This document shows, piece after piece, positions 44,254 through 54,115 of a DNA stretch of 64,000 nucleotides. A program made the translations under genes and the position numbers. Below the pieces are notes generated by a model. The model was not told the origin of the DNA and did no database searches. It saw nothing but the letters and a program-made list of their open reading frames with translations. This stretch comes from WTJY01 sp045105475 (GTDB taxonomy: Bacteria > Chloroflexota > Anaerolineae > Promineifilales > Promineifilaceae), in NCBI GenBank assembly GCA_045105475.1, contig JBGCDP010000242.1:12227-76226 (forward strand). The letters are read 5' to 3'. The stretch's first letter is position 1. Each line of letters begins with the position of its first letter.

Positions 44254-45780
44254 ATGGTCGAAACAGCGATAAATAGCCAATACAACCCAAGTGCTGACGA
44301 GATCGCAAAAAACCGTACGTTCTACGCGATTAGAAACGTCACCTTCTTGCTGATTGCAGGGGTAATCACAGCATTCCTTGTTTTGCAGGCAACCCCTGAC
44401 TGGACTAATCTTGCATGGGCAGCCTTTGTCATTACGTTAGTCGCAATTTTTTGGCAACCTCAGTTTGGAATCTATGCCATTATGTTCTTCAGCTTGGTAG
44501 GGGACATTGTCATTAGCTACTATTTGCCCTTTGATAAAAACCTGTCGAGTGAAGAATCGATCTTTTATTTAAACAGTTCAGCCGCAGTGAGCCCCGTTGA
44601 GATCATGTTTGCCCTAACGGCTATAAGCTGGATTCTTCGCTTAATAATGCGCCGTGAGCTGTACAAAATTAAGTATGGAGCCATTTTTTGGGCAACATCA
44701 GCTTTCATGGTCTTCATTTCAATTGCGCTTGTATACGGCGTCTTACGGCGCGGTGACATCTTTATTGCACAATTAGAAGTTCGCCCCATTCTTTATATTT
44801 TTATCATGATGGTGCTGACTAGAAATCTTTTTACCAACCCGAAACAAATCAATGTGCTGTTCTGGTGTATCGCTTTTGCCCTTTTCATCGAGGGGTTAAT
44901 CGCTTACCAATTCGTTGCGGCTAATCCGCTTTATGTTGTTGATGAGTTAACAGAGCACTCAGCATCAATTCACTACAACTCAATATTTATGCTGGGGATC
45001 GCATCGTGGATTATTCGAAAGGGATCATGGGTCAAGCGAACGTTTCTCTTTATGCTATTCCCTCCAATTCTCTATTCGTTTTTAGTTTCAGATCGACGAT
45101 CGGCAATGTTAGCATTGATTATTGCCATCGCCCTTTGCTTCTTGTTTCTATATCAAGAAAGGAAAGTACTCTTCAAAATTTTACTGCCAACACTTGCAAT
45201 TGGGACAGTTCTTTACTTGGGGGCATTTTGGAATAATACAGGAGCATTAGGCAAACCGGCTCAAACAATTAAATCTGTCATCGCCGAGGAAGAATCAAGC
45301 TCAAAAGACCAAAGTTCAAACTATTATCGATACTTAGAAAATTTAAATTCTTACTATACGATCACTGAGAATCCGCTGCTAGGGGTTGGGTTTGGCAACA
45401 AGTTTCTTCAAGCGGTGCAGATGCCTGACATTAGCTTTTTCATCTTTTGGGAATATATTACACACAACTCAATTCTGTGGATATGGATGCAATCGGGTGT
45501 CTTTGGCTTTATGACTATGATGTACATGATCTCATTAGGGATCATGAAGGGAGCACGTGTAGCATGGCGGTTGCCTAGTAGTGAAATTAAGGTATTCGCT
45601 ATGGTTTGTGCCACATACCTATTCATGCACTTTATTTATGCATATGTTGATATATCATGGACAAATCAGAGCATGCTCTATGTTGGCACGGTTCTCGGAT
45701 TAATCTCTTTGCTTGAAGATTTCCAAGTACGCCTTGACTATGGCGAAACGATTGATGACCTTTACTTAGTTAAAGCATAA
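44254..45780 (+). CDS. O-antigen ligase/Wzy-like polymerase
   Basis: A 508-residue integral membrane protein with about 11-12 helices, a soluble N-terminal segment (residues 1-30) and a large extracytoplasmic loop containing SSKDQSSNYYRYLENLNSYYTI and NPLLGVGFGNKF, the Wzy_C-type signature PLLGVGFG. It polymerises or transfers glycan repeat units at the outer face. It sits after the Wzx and co-polymerase genes in the canonical Wzy-dependent order. No clear SD. Confidence 0.88.
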   Translation: MVETAINSQYNPSADEIAKNRTFYAIRNVTFLLIAGVITAFLVLQATPDWTNLAWAAFVITLVAIFWQPQFGIYAIMFFSLVGDIVISYYLPFDKNLSSEESIFYLNSSAAVSPVEIMFALTAISWILRLIMRRELYKIKYGAIFWATSAFMVFISIALVYGVLRRGDIFIAQLEVRPILYIFIMMVLTRNLFTNPKQINVLFWCIAFALFIEGLIAYQFVAANPLYVVDELTEHSASIHYNSIFMLGIASWIIRKGSWVKRTFLFMLFPPILYSFLVSDRRSAMLALIIAIALCFLFLYQERKVLFKILLPTLAIGTVLYLGAFWNNTGALGKPAQTIKSVIAEEESSSKDQSSNYYRYLENLNSYYTITENPLLGVGFGNKFLQAVQMPDISFFIFWEYITHNSILWIWMQSGVFGFMTMMYMISLGIMKGARVAWRLPSSEIKVFAMVCATYLFMHFIYAYVDISWTNQSMLYVGTVLGLISLLEDFQVRLDYGETIDDLYLVKA

Positions 45781-45862
45781 TCGCAGTCATTTTCTTTTAA
45801 GTCCTTCTCTTGAGACTCATAAAACACCTCACTTCTGTTTTTCAATCTAACTGCAATCTACC

Positions 45863-46852
45863 ATGTATAAAATCAGTGTTGTCCTGCCGACGTACAATCG
45901 AAAACTACAGCTAAAAGAAGTTCTTCAAGGTTTAGAGCGTCAAACGTTCAGCAAAAATGATTTTGAAGTCGTTATTGTTTCTGATGGATCTACAGATGGG
46001 ACTCATGAGTTCCTAGCAAATTTTGATACCAGCCTAAACTTAACTTGGGTTCAACAGAAAAATAGTGGAGCGGCTGCAACTCGAAACAACGGATATCGTC
46101 AGGCTCAAGGGAAGCTTGTCCTATTTATTGACGATGATGTTGTTCCACATGAGGAGCTTTTAAAACAACATTACCAATCCCACCTGGCGGCCGAAATGCC
46201 GCATGACCTTGTTGTCATCGGCCCAATGCTTACACCTGAAGATCATACTTATGAACCTTGGGTTGAGTGGGAGCAAGAGATGCTCTACAAGCAATATGAA
46301 GCGATGGATCGAGGTGACTGGACTCCGACTGCACGCCAATTTTATACAGGAAACTCATCAATTCCTCTCACTTACCTAAAAGAATCTGGCGGCTTCGATG
46401 AATCTTTTTTACGTGCCGAAGATGTGGAACTAGCATTTAGGCTTGCAGACAAGGGAGCGACCTTTGCATTTAATAAAGATGCGATTGGCTATCACTATGC
46501 GAGTCGTAGCTATGCATCATGGGCCAATATCCCATATTCATACGGCCGAAACGATGTTATCTTCACCCAAGAGCGAGGACAGACATGGCTAGTTCCCACC
46601 ATTATGAAAGAGTATAAAGGGCGCCACGCTCTAATCCGAAAACTCAATGAGCTATGCTTAGATAGAGCTCTGATCTCCAATACAACTCAACTTGTTTCTC
46701 GCGCTGTGGCCCAAACCTCTCATCTGGCTGGACTAAAATCAATCTCAAGAGCTGGCTTCAGCCTAATATTTAACATTCGCCATTATCAAGGGATAAGTGA
46801 CCAGCTAGGCGGCCGAGATCGATTTTTTCAGCTATTAAGCCAGCATGGATAG
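45863..46852 (+). CDS. GT2-family glycosyltransferase
   Basis: A 329-residue GT-A enzyme starting ISVVLPTYNRKLQLKEVL, with IVSDGSTDGT, DxD motif FIDDDVVPH, and the acceptor segment FDESFLRAEDVELAFRLADKG. It is cytoplasmic and would add one sugar of the EPS repeat unit. It follows the polymerase by 82 bp. The specificity is not predictable. Confidence 0.92.
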   Translation: MYKISVVLPTYNRKLQLKEVLQGLERQTFSKNDFEVVIVSDGSTDGTHEFLANFDTSLNLTWVQQKNSGAAATRNNGYRQAQGKLVLFIDDDVVPHEELLKQHYQSHLAAEMPHDLVVIGPMLTPEDHTYEPWVEWEQEMLYKQYEAMDRGDWTPTARQFYTGNSSIPLTYLKESGGFDESFLRAEDVELAFRLADKGATFAFNKDAIGYHYASRSYASWANIPYSYGRNDVIFTQERGQTWLVPTIMKEYKGRHALIRKLNELCLDRALISNTTQLVSRAVAQTSHLAGLKSISRAGFSLIFNIRHYQGISDQLGGRDRFFQLLSQHG

Positions 46853-46896
46853 TGGTTGTGCTGAAACGACTTAACCCTAATTTCTATTGATTTAAT

Positions 46897-47646
46897 ATGC
46901 GTATTACTCGAAAACTCCGATTTTCACAGTTACTATTTATCGGTACATTTTTCCTTTTGGCTCTGCTAATTACCGCTTGCGAAGAAGACAATCTAAATAG
47001 CGGCATCCCAACCATTGCACCAGAGTATTTAGACCCGACCCCAATGGCTACATTTACACGTCTTCCAACCTTAACCCCAATCACCAACCCAACAGCAACG
47101 CGTGAATTGCCCTTAAAGACTATTGTTATTTTTGATGATGGCTTTAAAAATGGATGGGAAATGGTTCCTGAAGATGTATTTGCAGAATTTACAAATGAGC
47201 TGGTTTATGATGGTGAAAATTCAATAAAAGTTTCACCGCGTTTGGATGGATCAAGCATATATATCGTAGTGGGACCAGATAGTCGAGTTCCAATTCGTAG
47301 GGAAGATATTATAAATATTAGTTTCTATCTAAATGGGGCTTCCGCACCAATCAGTTTTGATGAGATGACAATTACTGCTCAAGGAAGTAATGTAAGCACA
47401 TCTTGGAATAAAAATGACAGATCAGCCATTACATCTTCTGATGCTGTCTTTCAAAGAACTCAGCTTGCCTTTTTAGGGGTAAGTTCAATTCCCGCTGATA
47501 CTTGGGGGCGAGTTGAATTTTCAGTACAAGATCAGTTATTTGACCCATTATATGAAAATCTAACCGGCTTTTATCTTTCTAGCTACTCAAACGATCTAGC
47601 GCCTTTTTATGTTGATCGAATTGAGATTCTATTATTCGAGGAATAG
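46897..47646 (+). CDS. Lipoprotein, unknown (beta-sandwich-like)
   Basis: A 249-residue exported lipoprotein with lipobox ALLITAC (Cys about 27), then a Pro/Thr-rich linker (LPTLTPITNPTATR) and a 190-residue domain rich in Ser/Thr with alternating strands, like carbohydrate-binding jelly rolls (FDDGFKNGWEM, ISFYLNGASAPISF, TWGRVEFSV). It is followed 6 bp later by a GH44-like lipoprotein, so the two are probably coupled. I cannot assign a named CBM family; the fold is inferred from pattern. Confidence 0.6.
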   Translation: MRITRKLRFSQLLFIGTFFLLALLITACEEDNLNSGIPTIAPEYLDPTPMATFTRLPTLTPITNPTATRELPLKTIVIFDDGFKNGWEMVPEDVFAEFTNELVYDGENSIKVSPRLDGSSIYIVVGPDSRVPIRREDIINISFYLNGASAPISFDEMTITAQGSNVSTSWNKNDRSAITSSDAVFQRTQLAFLGVSSIPADTWGRVEFSVQDQLFDPLYENLTGFYLSSYSNDLAPFYVDRIEILLFEE

Positions 47647-47652
47647 CTTTTT

Positions 47653-49392
47653 ATGCGTTTTGCAAAAATATTTTTTTTCCTCATATTAGCCTTCTTGCCC
47701 GCCTGCGCACCCACAAATCCGAATGAGGTTTTCCCAACTCCAACTTTTGCAATTGACCTAAGTCAAAATAGATCCCAAGATATCGAGATTATCACCCTTG
47801 ATAATGTCATTGAGGCTACGGCTGTTCCATTTGACTTTACTAGAGTAGAAGTCACAGAAGAAGAAAAACGGCGTGCTACTATTGAAGCGATTCAAAGAAT
47901 CACTATAAAAATAGATGCAACACAGGTTAAGTCAAGAATTAGCCCACTAATTTATGGAATATCTCTTTCAGATGAAACCGTTGTAAAAGAACTTCAGCCG
48001 CCCATGTATAGTTGGACTGGCGATGGTGCGGTCAGATATAACATAAAATCCGGCCGTGGGTGGAATGAAGGCAGGGAAAGTTTCTATAAAAATGAAGATC
48101 CGGCACCTGATTCTGATAATTTTGCGATTGAGTTTCTAAATTTAGCTGAGTCAATTGGAGCAGCAACAAGTTTTACACTACCAACAATTGGATGGGTTGC
48201 AAAAGATACTTCATCATGTTCCTTTCCAGACATTGAATTGGGCAACTGTACGCGTGGGTTTGAATCAACATGTTTTAGCGGCAGAAACAAAGCAAATCCA
48301 ACTCAAACCTCTGAGTCAATTACCTCACAGGATATCGTAACTTTTGTTCAAAATTTAAAAGAAAACGGGAAAAAATTAGATTTTGTCTCCATGCTTCATG
48401 AACCAGGAGAATGGGGTATTGTGCACTACGATGTACATCCAGAATGTGTCACATATTCTGAAATCCTTGACTTATATACCACCTATGCTGCTGCAATTAG
48501 GGATGAACTCCCTGATGCAGAGTTTATGGGTCCGGGTACTTGCTGCTGGGATCTCTTATTTAACTCTCCGGCTGGTGATAAAGACAAGTTAAAATATGAT
48601 AATGAAGATTTTATCCCGTGGTTTTTAAAGAATATGCAAACTTATGATGAAGCCGCAGGAAAAAGACATTTAGACGTCTTAGAAGTCCATTACTTTCCTC
48701 AAGATCTCGATAATGATTTTGATGACCTTGTGGTTGCAGAGCATCGTTTAAGAGCCCATAGATCTCTCTTTGACCCGCTCTATACTGATGAATCAGATAT
48801 ACAAGCCGAGATCCAGCTGATTCCACGACTTAACGCTTGGATAAACGAGTTTTATCCAGGCACCAAGCTAGCTATTGGTGCCTGGAATTTTGGTGCTCCA
48901 GACTCAATAAACGGTGCACTCGCGATTGCTGAAGTGCTGGGAGTTTATGGAAAAGAGGGGCTTTACTATGCTACTTATGTTCCGGGGCTAGAAAAAGGCT
49001 CTCCAGCATTCTATGCTTTCAAAATATTTACTAACTATGATGACAAAGGTGGAAGCTTTGGAGATCTCGTAGTAGATGCGGAATCGGATCATCCTGATGA
49101 AGTATCTGTTTATAGCTCTCTCGATTCGGAAACGGGAAATTTACACATAATTTTAATAAATCGAATTAAAGAAGTACTTTCATTCGAAACAGAAATTGTT
49201 TGGGAAGGGTTTGAATCAACCGGCGAAGGAGCGATTTACACATTTTCAACAGATTTAGCCAGTGATTCAGCTGAAATAACAGGCGGACCATCTCGAATGG
49301 GTATTAATAAGCAAGTGCTTTCATTACCTGGCTACTCAATTACACATATGATTCTTGAACCCGTGCCAGAACAAGACAATAGGCAAGAATAA
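47653..49392 (+). CDS. GH44-like lipoprotein lacking the nucleophile
   Basis: A 579-residue lipoprotein (lipobox LAFLPAC) related to the GH44 protein at 60023. Shared landmarks are SPLIYGI, W-G-D-G-A-V-R-Y-N in place of W-G-G-N-A-T-T-R-Y-N, a DVHPE segment, and a GAWNFGAP stretch. In active GH44 enzymes the acid/base Glu is in an NEP motif and the nucleophile in TEYNFGA. Here the first is HEP (Glu250 kept) and the nucleophile position is Ala410. It is therefore probably inactive and may bind glycan rather than cut it. It follows the small lipoprotein gene by 6 bp inside the EPS locus. Confidence 0.72.
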   Translation: MRFAKIFFFLILAFLPACAPTNPNEVFPTPTFAIDLSQNRSQDIEIITLDNVIEATAVPFDFTRVEVTEEEKRRATIEAIQRITIKIDATQVKSRISPLIYGISLSDETVVKELQPPMYSWTGDGAVRYNIKSGRGWNEGRESFYKNEDPAPDSDNFAIEFLNLAESIGAATSFTLPTIGWVAKDTSSCSFPDIELGNCTRGFESTCFSGRNKANPTQTSESITSQDIVTFVQNLKENGKKLDFVSMLHEPGEWGIVHYDVHPECVTYSEILDLYTTYAAAIRDELPDAEFMGPGTCCWDLLFNSPAGDKDKLKYDNEDFIPWFLKNMQTYDEAAGKRHLDVLEVHYFPQDLDNDFDDLVVAEHRLRAHRSLFDPLYTDESDIQAEIQLIPRLNAWINEFYPGTKLAIGAWNFGAPDSINGALAIAEVLGVYGKEGLYYATYVPGLEKGSPAFYAFKIFTNYDDKGGSFGDLVVDAESDHPDEVSVYSSLDSETGNLHIILINRIKEVLSFETEIVWEGFESTGEGAIYTFSTDLASDSAEITGGPSRMGINKQVLSLPGYSITHMILEPVPEQDNRQE

Positions 49393-49398
49393 ACCATT

Positions 49399-50520
49399 AT
49401 GACCCGCAAGATTAAAATTGCCTTTATCATCGAACAAGCCTTAGGGCATATTACGCATGGCAAAAATCTCGCACAAAATGTGAATATTGATCCGACAATT
49501 GAGGCATATTGGGCATTCCCCAGACAACCTCAGGCTGGCCTGATGACTATGCCTGGCATACGTAATTGGACGCTACAAGCAAGTATGCAGGCAAATAAAG
49601 AGATTAAAAAAATAATATCTGCAGGCAACAAGCCCGATGTTTTATTTTTTCATACCCAAGTCACGGCCGTACTCGTTCGCAAGTTGATGGATCAAATTCC
49701 ATCAGTCATTTCACTGGATGCCACACCTTTGCAGTATGACAGTTTAGGCGAATTTTACGAGCATAAAAGTGGCCCAAACTGGCTCGAAGATTTTAAATTC
49801 AAACTGAATCAAGCCTGTTATAAACGAGCCAAACATCTTGTTACTTGGTCAGATTGGGCCAAGCAAAGTTTAATCGAAGATTATGGTGTTGAGGCAAACA
49901 AAATCACGATTATCCCACCAGGCGTCAATGTAGATGAATGGCATACTTCAAGTAATTATGCGTCTGAATCTAATCGACCAATCCGCTTTTTATTTGTAGG
50001 TGGGGATTTAAAAAGAAAAGGGGGAGACGATCTTATAACAGCTTTTAAAGCTGTTAAGCAAGAGCTAACAAATACTCCTATTGAGCTACATTTGGTTACC
50101 CGTGATAAGACACAAGCCGATCAACAGGACGTGTTTGTCTATAACAACATGCAGGCAAATAGCCCAGAACTAAAAGCGCTTTATCAGCAGGCTGATATTT
50201 TCTGTTTGCCCACATATGGTGATTGCTTACCTATGGTGCTTTCAGAAGCAGCAGCCTCAGAGCTCCCCCTCATCTCAACAAAGATCGCTGCCATTCCAGA
50301 AATTGTAAAGCCAAATGAAAGTGGGATCTTGGTAAAGCCAGGAGACATTCAAGCGATTAAAGAAGCGATGCTCAAGTTAATTAAAAATCCAGCTGAACGC
50401 TATCGCATGGGAAAAACCGCATTTCAACAAACTAAAAAGACATTTGACGCACAAACCAATGCCCTGCGCCTATTTGATCTACTCAAAAGTACAGCAAACC
50501 ACCATGACACAGAAAAATAA
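49399..50520 (+). CDS. GT4-family glycosyltransferase
   Basis: A 373-residue GT-B enzyme. It has IEQALGHITHGKNLAQN at the N-terminus, ITIIPPGVNVDEWH at the domain junction, LFVGGDLKRKGGDDLI and a nucleotide-sugar site LPTYGDCLPMVLSEAAASELP with the EX7E-type glutamates. It is cytoplasmic and would use a nucleotide sugar to extend the EPS repeat. Its stop overlaps the next gene by 17 bp. Confidence 0.93.
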   Translation: MTRKIKIAFIIEQALGHITHGKNLAQNVNIDPTIEAYWAFPRQPQAGLMTMPGIRNWTLQASMQANKEIKKIISAGNKPDVLFFHTQVTAVLVRKLMDQIPSVISLDATPLQYDSLGEFYEHKSGPNWLEDFKFKLNQACYKRAKHLVTWSDWAKQSLIEDYGVEANKITIIPPGVNVDEWHTSSNYASESNRPIRFLFVGGDLKRKGGDDLITAFKAVKQELTNTPIELHLVTRDKTQADQQDVFVYNNMQANSPELKALYQQADIFCLPTYGDCLPMVLSEAAASELPLISTKIAAIPEIVKPNESGILVKPGDIQAIKEAMLKLIKNPAERYRMGKTAFQQTKKTFDAQTNALRLFDLLKSTANHHDTEK

Positions 50521-51601
50521 AGTCCTACTGACTATTTCCGGCAATATTCCTCAAAACCTTATCCAAGATATTGCTGCAGGTGAAAAACCAAGAACCGACT
50601 ACATCGAAATGCAAAAAGTCTTCGGTGCTGATCTCATTGACTACCAAACCGCAGAAGCCGAGACTGGCTTAATCGGCAAATTACTCAAAAAACTTGCGGG
50701 TAATAACATGCTTTTGGCTTGGGAATGTTTTTGCAGGCGCAAAAACTACACAACTTTATTTACGGATGGGGAGCAAATAGGTCTGCCTTATGCATTGTTG
50801 ATGAGGCTAGTTGGTTGGATAGGCTCACGCGATCCAGCCCACTTAATGATTGTTCATATAATCTCAACTCGCAGCAAAAAATTAATGATGTCAGCTTTTG
50901 GACTCAAGAAATTCATCGACCTATTCTTAGTCTATTCAACTCGTCAGCAGGAAATTATTTGTGAAACATGGGACCTACCAAGCAACAGATCGCCATTTAC
51001 CCCTTTCATGGTTGATCAGAATTTCTTTTCGGTAGCTGAATCAGAAAAACAACCTGATCTTCCAGGGATAACTGATACAGGCAAACCGTATATCTGCAGT
51101 GTTGGCTTAGAGTTTAGAGACTACCCCACCCTAATGGAGGCGGTTGAAGGATTAGACGTCCATATTGTCATTGCGGCCGGAAGCCCATGGTCAAAACGAG
51201 AAGATCAAACCGAAAACGCAAATATCCCTGCCAATGTGACTGTGAAACGGTTTACTCAAAAAGAATTGCGAAAACTGTATCAAAAAAGCAGGTTCATGGT
51301 TATGCCGCTTCTAGAAAATGATTTTCAAGCAGGCATTACAGCCATCCTTGAAGCCATGGCACTAGAAAAGGCGATTGTGTGCTCACGCACCAAAGGGCAG
51401 ATCGATGTCATACAGGATGGAATAACGGGCGTCTATGCAGAGCCTAATAACCCGGCCGCTTTGCGTCATGCGATTGAAACCTTACTCAATGACCAAAAAG
51501 CGACTGACAAAATGGGGAAAGCCGGCCGGAAGATCATTGAAACCGAAATGAACTTGGATAAATATACCGAAAGATTGAACAATTTTATTAAACAAACATG
51601 A
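50504..51601 (+). CDS. GT4-family glycosyltransferase
   Basis: A 365-residue GT-B enzyme starting MTQKNKVLLTISGNIPQN at 50504. It has the donor-site block VMPLLENDFQAGITAILEAMALEKAIV and a C-terminal NNPAALRHAIETLL. The chosen start overlaps the upstream GT4 gene by 17 bp and gives a normal N-terminal strand; an earlier in-frame ATG at 50444 would overlap more. It is translationally linked to the preceding gene. Confidence 0.9.
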   Translation: MTQKNKVLLTISGNIPQNLIQDIAAGEKPRTDYIEMQKVFGADLIDYQTAEAETGLIGKLLKKLAGNNMLLAWECFCRRKNYTTLFTDGEQIGLPYALLMRLVGWIGSRDPAHLMIVHIISTRSKKLMMSAFGLKKFIDLFLVYSTRQQEIICETWDLPSNRSPFTPFMVDQNFFSVAESEKQPDLPGITDTGKPYICSVGLEFRDYPTLMEAVEGLDVHIVIAAGSPWSKREDQTENANIPANVTVKRFTQKELRKLYQKSRFMVMPLLENDFQAGITAILEAMALEKAIVCSRTKGQIDVIQDGITGVYAEPNNPAALRHAIETLLNDQKATDKMGKAGRKIIETEMNLDKYTERLNNFIKQT

Positions 51602-51965
51602 TCTGTTCAAGCTCATTAAAGTGCGTAAAATTCACGTGAATGCAGTTAGGGCCGTTTTACCTTACCTGTAAGACATTTTGTAAAAGTTTCTCTCTATACT
51701 CGAGAGCATATTCACTTTATAATGTTTGTTAGCGGTTGGGAGTTTAACAGTTCTTGAAAAGTTATTGCTACCATCTTAATTTCTGGGATGTCTAAAAATG
51801 ATTGAGCCATATAGGCAAATTGTTTGTTTCAGAAAAAATCTAACAAGCGAATTTAGAATCAGCATTTATTCAACAATTAGTTAGCACCACTAACTAATAG
51901 ACCATTGCAGGTTCTCGCATTCCACCTTACCTTTTAGTGGGTCCCCAATCCTTTATTTTCAATTC
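51602..51965. other. 364-bp spacer inside the EPS locus
   Basis: A possible -10 TATAAT at 51718-51723 without a good -35 could start a second transcript. A 28-codon ORF near 51799 has no SD and is not supported. No terminator is seen. Confidence 0.35.
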
Positions 51966-53198
51966 ATGACTTTTACTGTTCACATCATCCTTCTCATTCT
52001 TATCACAATCCCATTTATTATGGCGGTGTATCTACTGATGCTGACGATTTCAGCTTGGATTGTTACCCAGTTTGAACAGACAAAAAAAGCAACCTCTCAA
52101 AAGACGTTTCTTTTCATTATTCCATCCCACAACGAAGAAACGCTTCTACCACTTACTTTAAAAAATTTAAACGAAATTGAATACGACAAATCAAAGTACG
52201 AAGTGGTTGTTATTGCCGACAACTCGACTGATCAGACAGCAGCATTAGCGCACGCTGAAAATGCAACTGTTTACGAACGCTTTGATGACAAACTTAAGGG
52301 GAAAGGTTATGCGCTGGAATGGGGACTCGATCAATGTTGGTCTGCCGGTAAAAATCCTGATGCCGTCGTCATCTTAGACGCCGATACAATCGTCTCTGGC
52401 AATTTTTTACAAGAAGTAAATGCTTGTTTGCATAACGGATCAAAGATCATCCAAACTTTCTATTCTGTGCGTAACCCAGACGAGTCGTGGAGTGCAGGGC
52501 TCCGCTATGCAGCTTTGTCCGTTTTGCATTTTGTAAGACCACAAGGGCGAAAGCTTTACGGTGGATCGGCCGGGCTTAAAGGAAATGGGATGGTGTTTGA
52601 TACCAATATTATCAAAAATCATCACTGGTCATCGTCTTTAACAGAAGATATTGAATTTCACATGGATCTTCTGCTGTCAGGCGAAAAAGTCACTTTCGCC
52701 TCAAATGCGATTGTATGGGCCGAAATGCCGAATTCGATTGAGGATGCCAATAGTCAAAATGAACGTTGGGAATCCGGCCGTCTAGAAATGGCGAAAAAAT
52801 ATGTGCCTAAATTATTCCTTGCGGCATTTAGCTCGAACCAAATTAAGAATAAAAGCTCCATTGCTCTATTAGATGCGATTATGGAACACATCATTCCTCC
52901 ATTTGCAATTTTCAATGGGGTTTCAGTCGTTTTATTTGCATTATCGGCAATCGCATTTTTGGTAGATCCAAACAGTAATATTGCTCGTTGGAATATTGCA
53001 CTCACATTTTGTCTGATTCTGATACAGGTCCTGTACCTTCTCTCAGGTTTAATACTTACAAAAGCTCCGTTTAAAGTGTACAAAAACCTTATTTATGCGC
53101 CTTTCTACGTATTGTGGAAGGCTCTACTTATATTTAAAATATTCGGTAAGAAGTCTGAAGACGATTGGATCAGAACAACTCGAAATGAGTCACTATAG
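51966..53198 (+). CDS. Membrane GT2 glycosyltransferase
   Basis: A 410-residue processive-type GT2. An N-terminal TM helix (about 5-35) is followed by the GT-A domain with FIIPSHNEETLLPLTL, IADNSTDQT, the DxD-type ILDADTIV, TEDIEFHMDLL and QNERWESGR (Q..RW-like), then three C-terminal TM helices. Such enzymes build or export beta-linked chains. It begins a second block of the EPS locus. Confidence 0.9.
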   Translation: MTFTVHIILLILITIPFIMAVYLLMLTISAWIVTQFEQTKKATSQKTFLFIIPSHNEETLLPLTLKNLNEIEYDKSKYEVVVIADNSTDQTAALAHAENATVYERFDDKLKGKGYALEWGLDQCWSAGKNPDAVVILDADTIVSGNFLQEVNACLHNGSKIIQTFYSVRNPDESWSAGLRYAALSVLHFVRPQGRKLYGGSAGLKGNGMVFDTNIIKNHHWSSSLTEDIEFHMDLLLSGEKVTFASNAIVWAEMPNSIEDANSQNERWESGRLEMAKKYVPKLFLAAFSSNQIKNKSSIALLDAIMEHIIPPFAIFNGVSVVLFALSAIAFLVDPNSNIARWNIALTFCLILIQVLYLLSGLILTKAPFKVYKNLIYAPFYVLWKALLIFKIFGKKSEDDWIRTTRNESL

Positions 53199-53232
53199 AT
53201 TGATAGAAGTAATCTTCTAGTTGGTTAGTAAA

Positions 53233-54009
53233 ATGGTTATCGAACAAAGAAATAACACACTCAGTATAGAAACAAATGATGATGCAATATCTGTCATCGA
53301 TTATAAAGCTGCCAGAATGCTTGAGATTTACTCAAAAAGCGACTTCAGCAGCCACAGGATGGCTAGTCGATTACGGCTAAACTTGTTGATGTATGTCATT
53401 CGCGGAAAAGTCTCACAAAATTTAAAGAGGTCCTTTGACTTCACCATAGCACTTATCGCCTTGCTTGCTTTGTCACCTATCATGGCGATAACAGCATTAC
53501 TAGTTAAGCTTACCTCGCCAGGACCGGTCTTCTTTTATCAAGAACGTGTCGGCATGTGGGGTAAATCATTTGATTGCTTCAAGTTCCGGTCGATGTACAT
53601 CGATGCAGAGGAGCGTAAACGAGAGTTAATGCAACAGAATGAAGCAGATGGCCCTGTCTTCAAAATGAAAAATGACCCACGAATTACACCCGTTGGGCAA
53701 TTTCTACGTAAGACCAGCATTGATGAGCTCCCTCAACTTTTCAATGTGCTTAAAGGTGATATGAGCTTAGTAGGACCAAGGCCAGCAGTTCCCCAAGAAG
53801 TTGATGAGTATGACTTTGTTTCTTTAGGGCGGCTAAATGCTGTTCCCGGAATAACAGGTCTGCAGCAAGTTTCAGGGCGCAGTGATCTTGACTTTAAAAG
53901 ATGGATTGAGCTTGATTTGCAGTATATTGAAGAACAAAGTTTACTGACAGATATTAAGATTCTGCTCAAAACAATTCCGGCCGTCATTTTTGCTCGTGGT
54001 GCATACTAA
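53233..54009 (+). CDS. Initiating sugar-phosphate transferase (WbaP-C-type PGT)
   Basis: A 258-residue monotopic phosphoglycosyl transferase. A short soluble N-terminus leads to the membrane helix FDFTIALIALLALSPIMAI and the cytoplasmic catalytic domain with SPGPVFFYQERVG, FDCFKFRSM, NDPRITPVGQFLRKTSIDELPQL and GDMSLVGPRPA. It transfers sugar-1-phosphate to undecaprenyl phosphate and starts the repeat unit. ATG 53233 is preferred to a TTG four codons upstream. The unusual C-terminal fusion at 55659 contains a second, divergent copy. Confidence 0.93.
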   Translation: MVIEQRNNTLSIETNDDAISVIDYKAARMLEIYSKSDFSSHRMASRLRLNLLMYVIRGKVSQNLKRSFDFTIALIALLALSPIMAITALLVKLTSPGPVFFYQERVGMWGKSFDCFKFRSMYIDAEERKRELMQQNEADGPVFKMKNDPRITPVGQFLRKTSIDELPQLFNVLKGDMSLVGPRPAVPQEVDEYDFVSLGRLNAVPGITGLQQVSGRSDLDFKRWIELDLQYIEEQSLLTDIKILLKTIPAVIFARGAY

Positions 54010-54103
54010 TAATCTTTTTTAATAGTGGCCGTGCTTGTTACTGAACTCAGGTACCTTTGAAATTTTACTCCCCTTGCCATCTATTAAATATGGATTCAAT
54101 TTC

Positions 54104-54109
54104 TAAAAT
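54104..54109 (+). promoter_or_regulatory. -10-like TAAAAT six nt before ATG 54116
   Basis: TAAAAT ends 6 nt before the ATG of the GT26-STAS gene, which has no SD. The same spacing occurs at 10200 and 34889. The -35 is not convincing, so the call is weak. Confidence 0.3.
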
Positions 54110-54115
54110 TTGATC

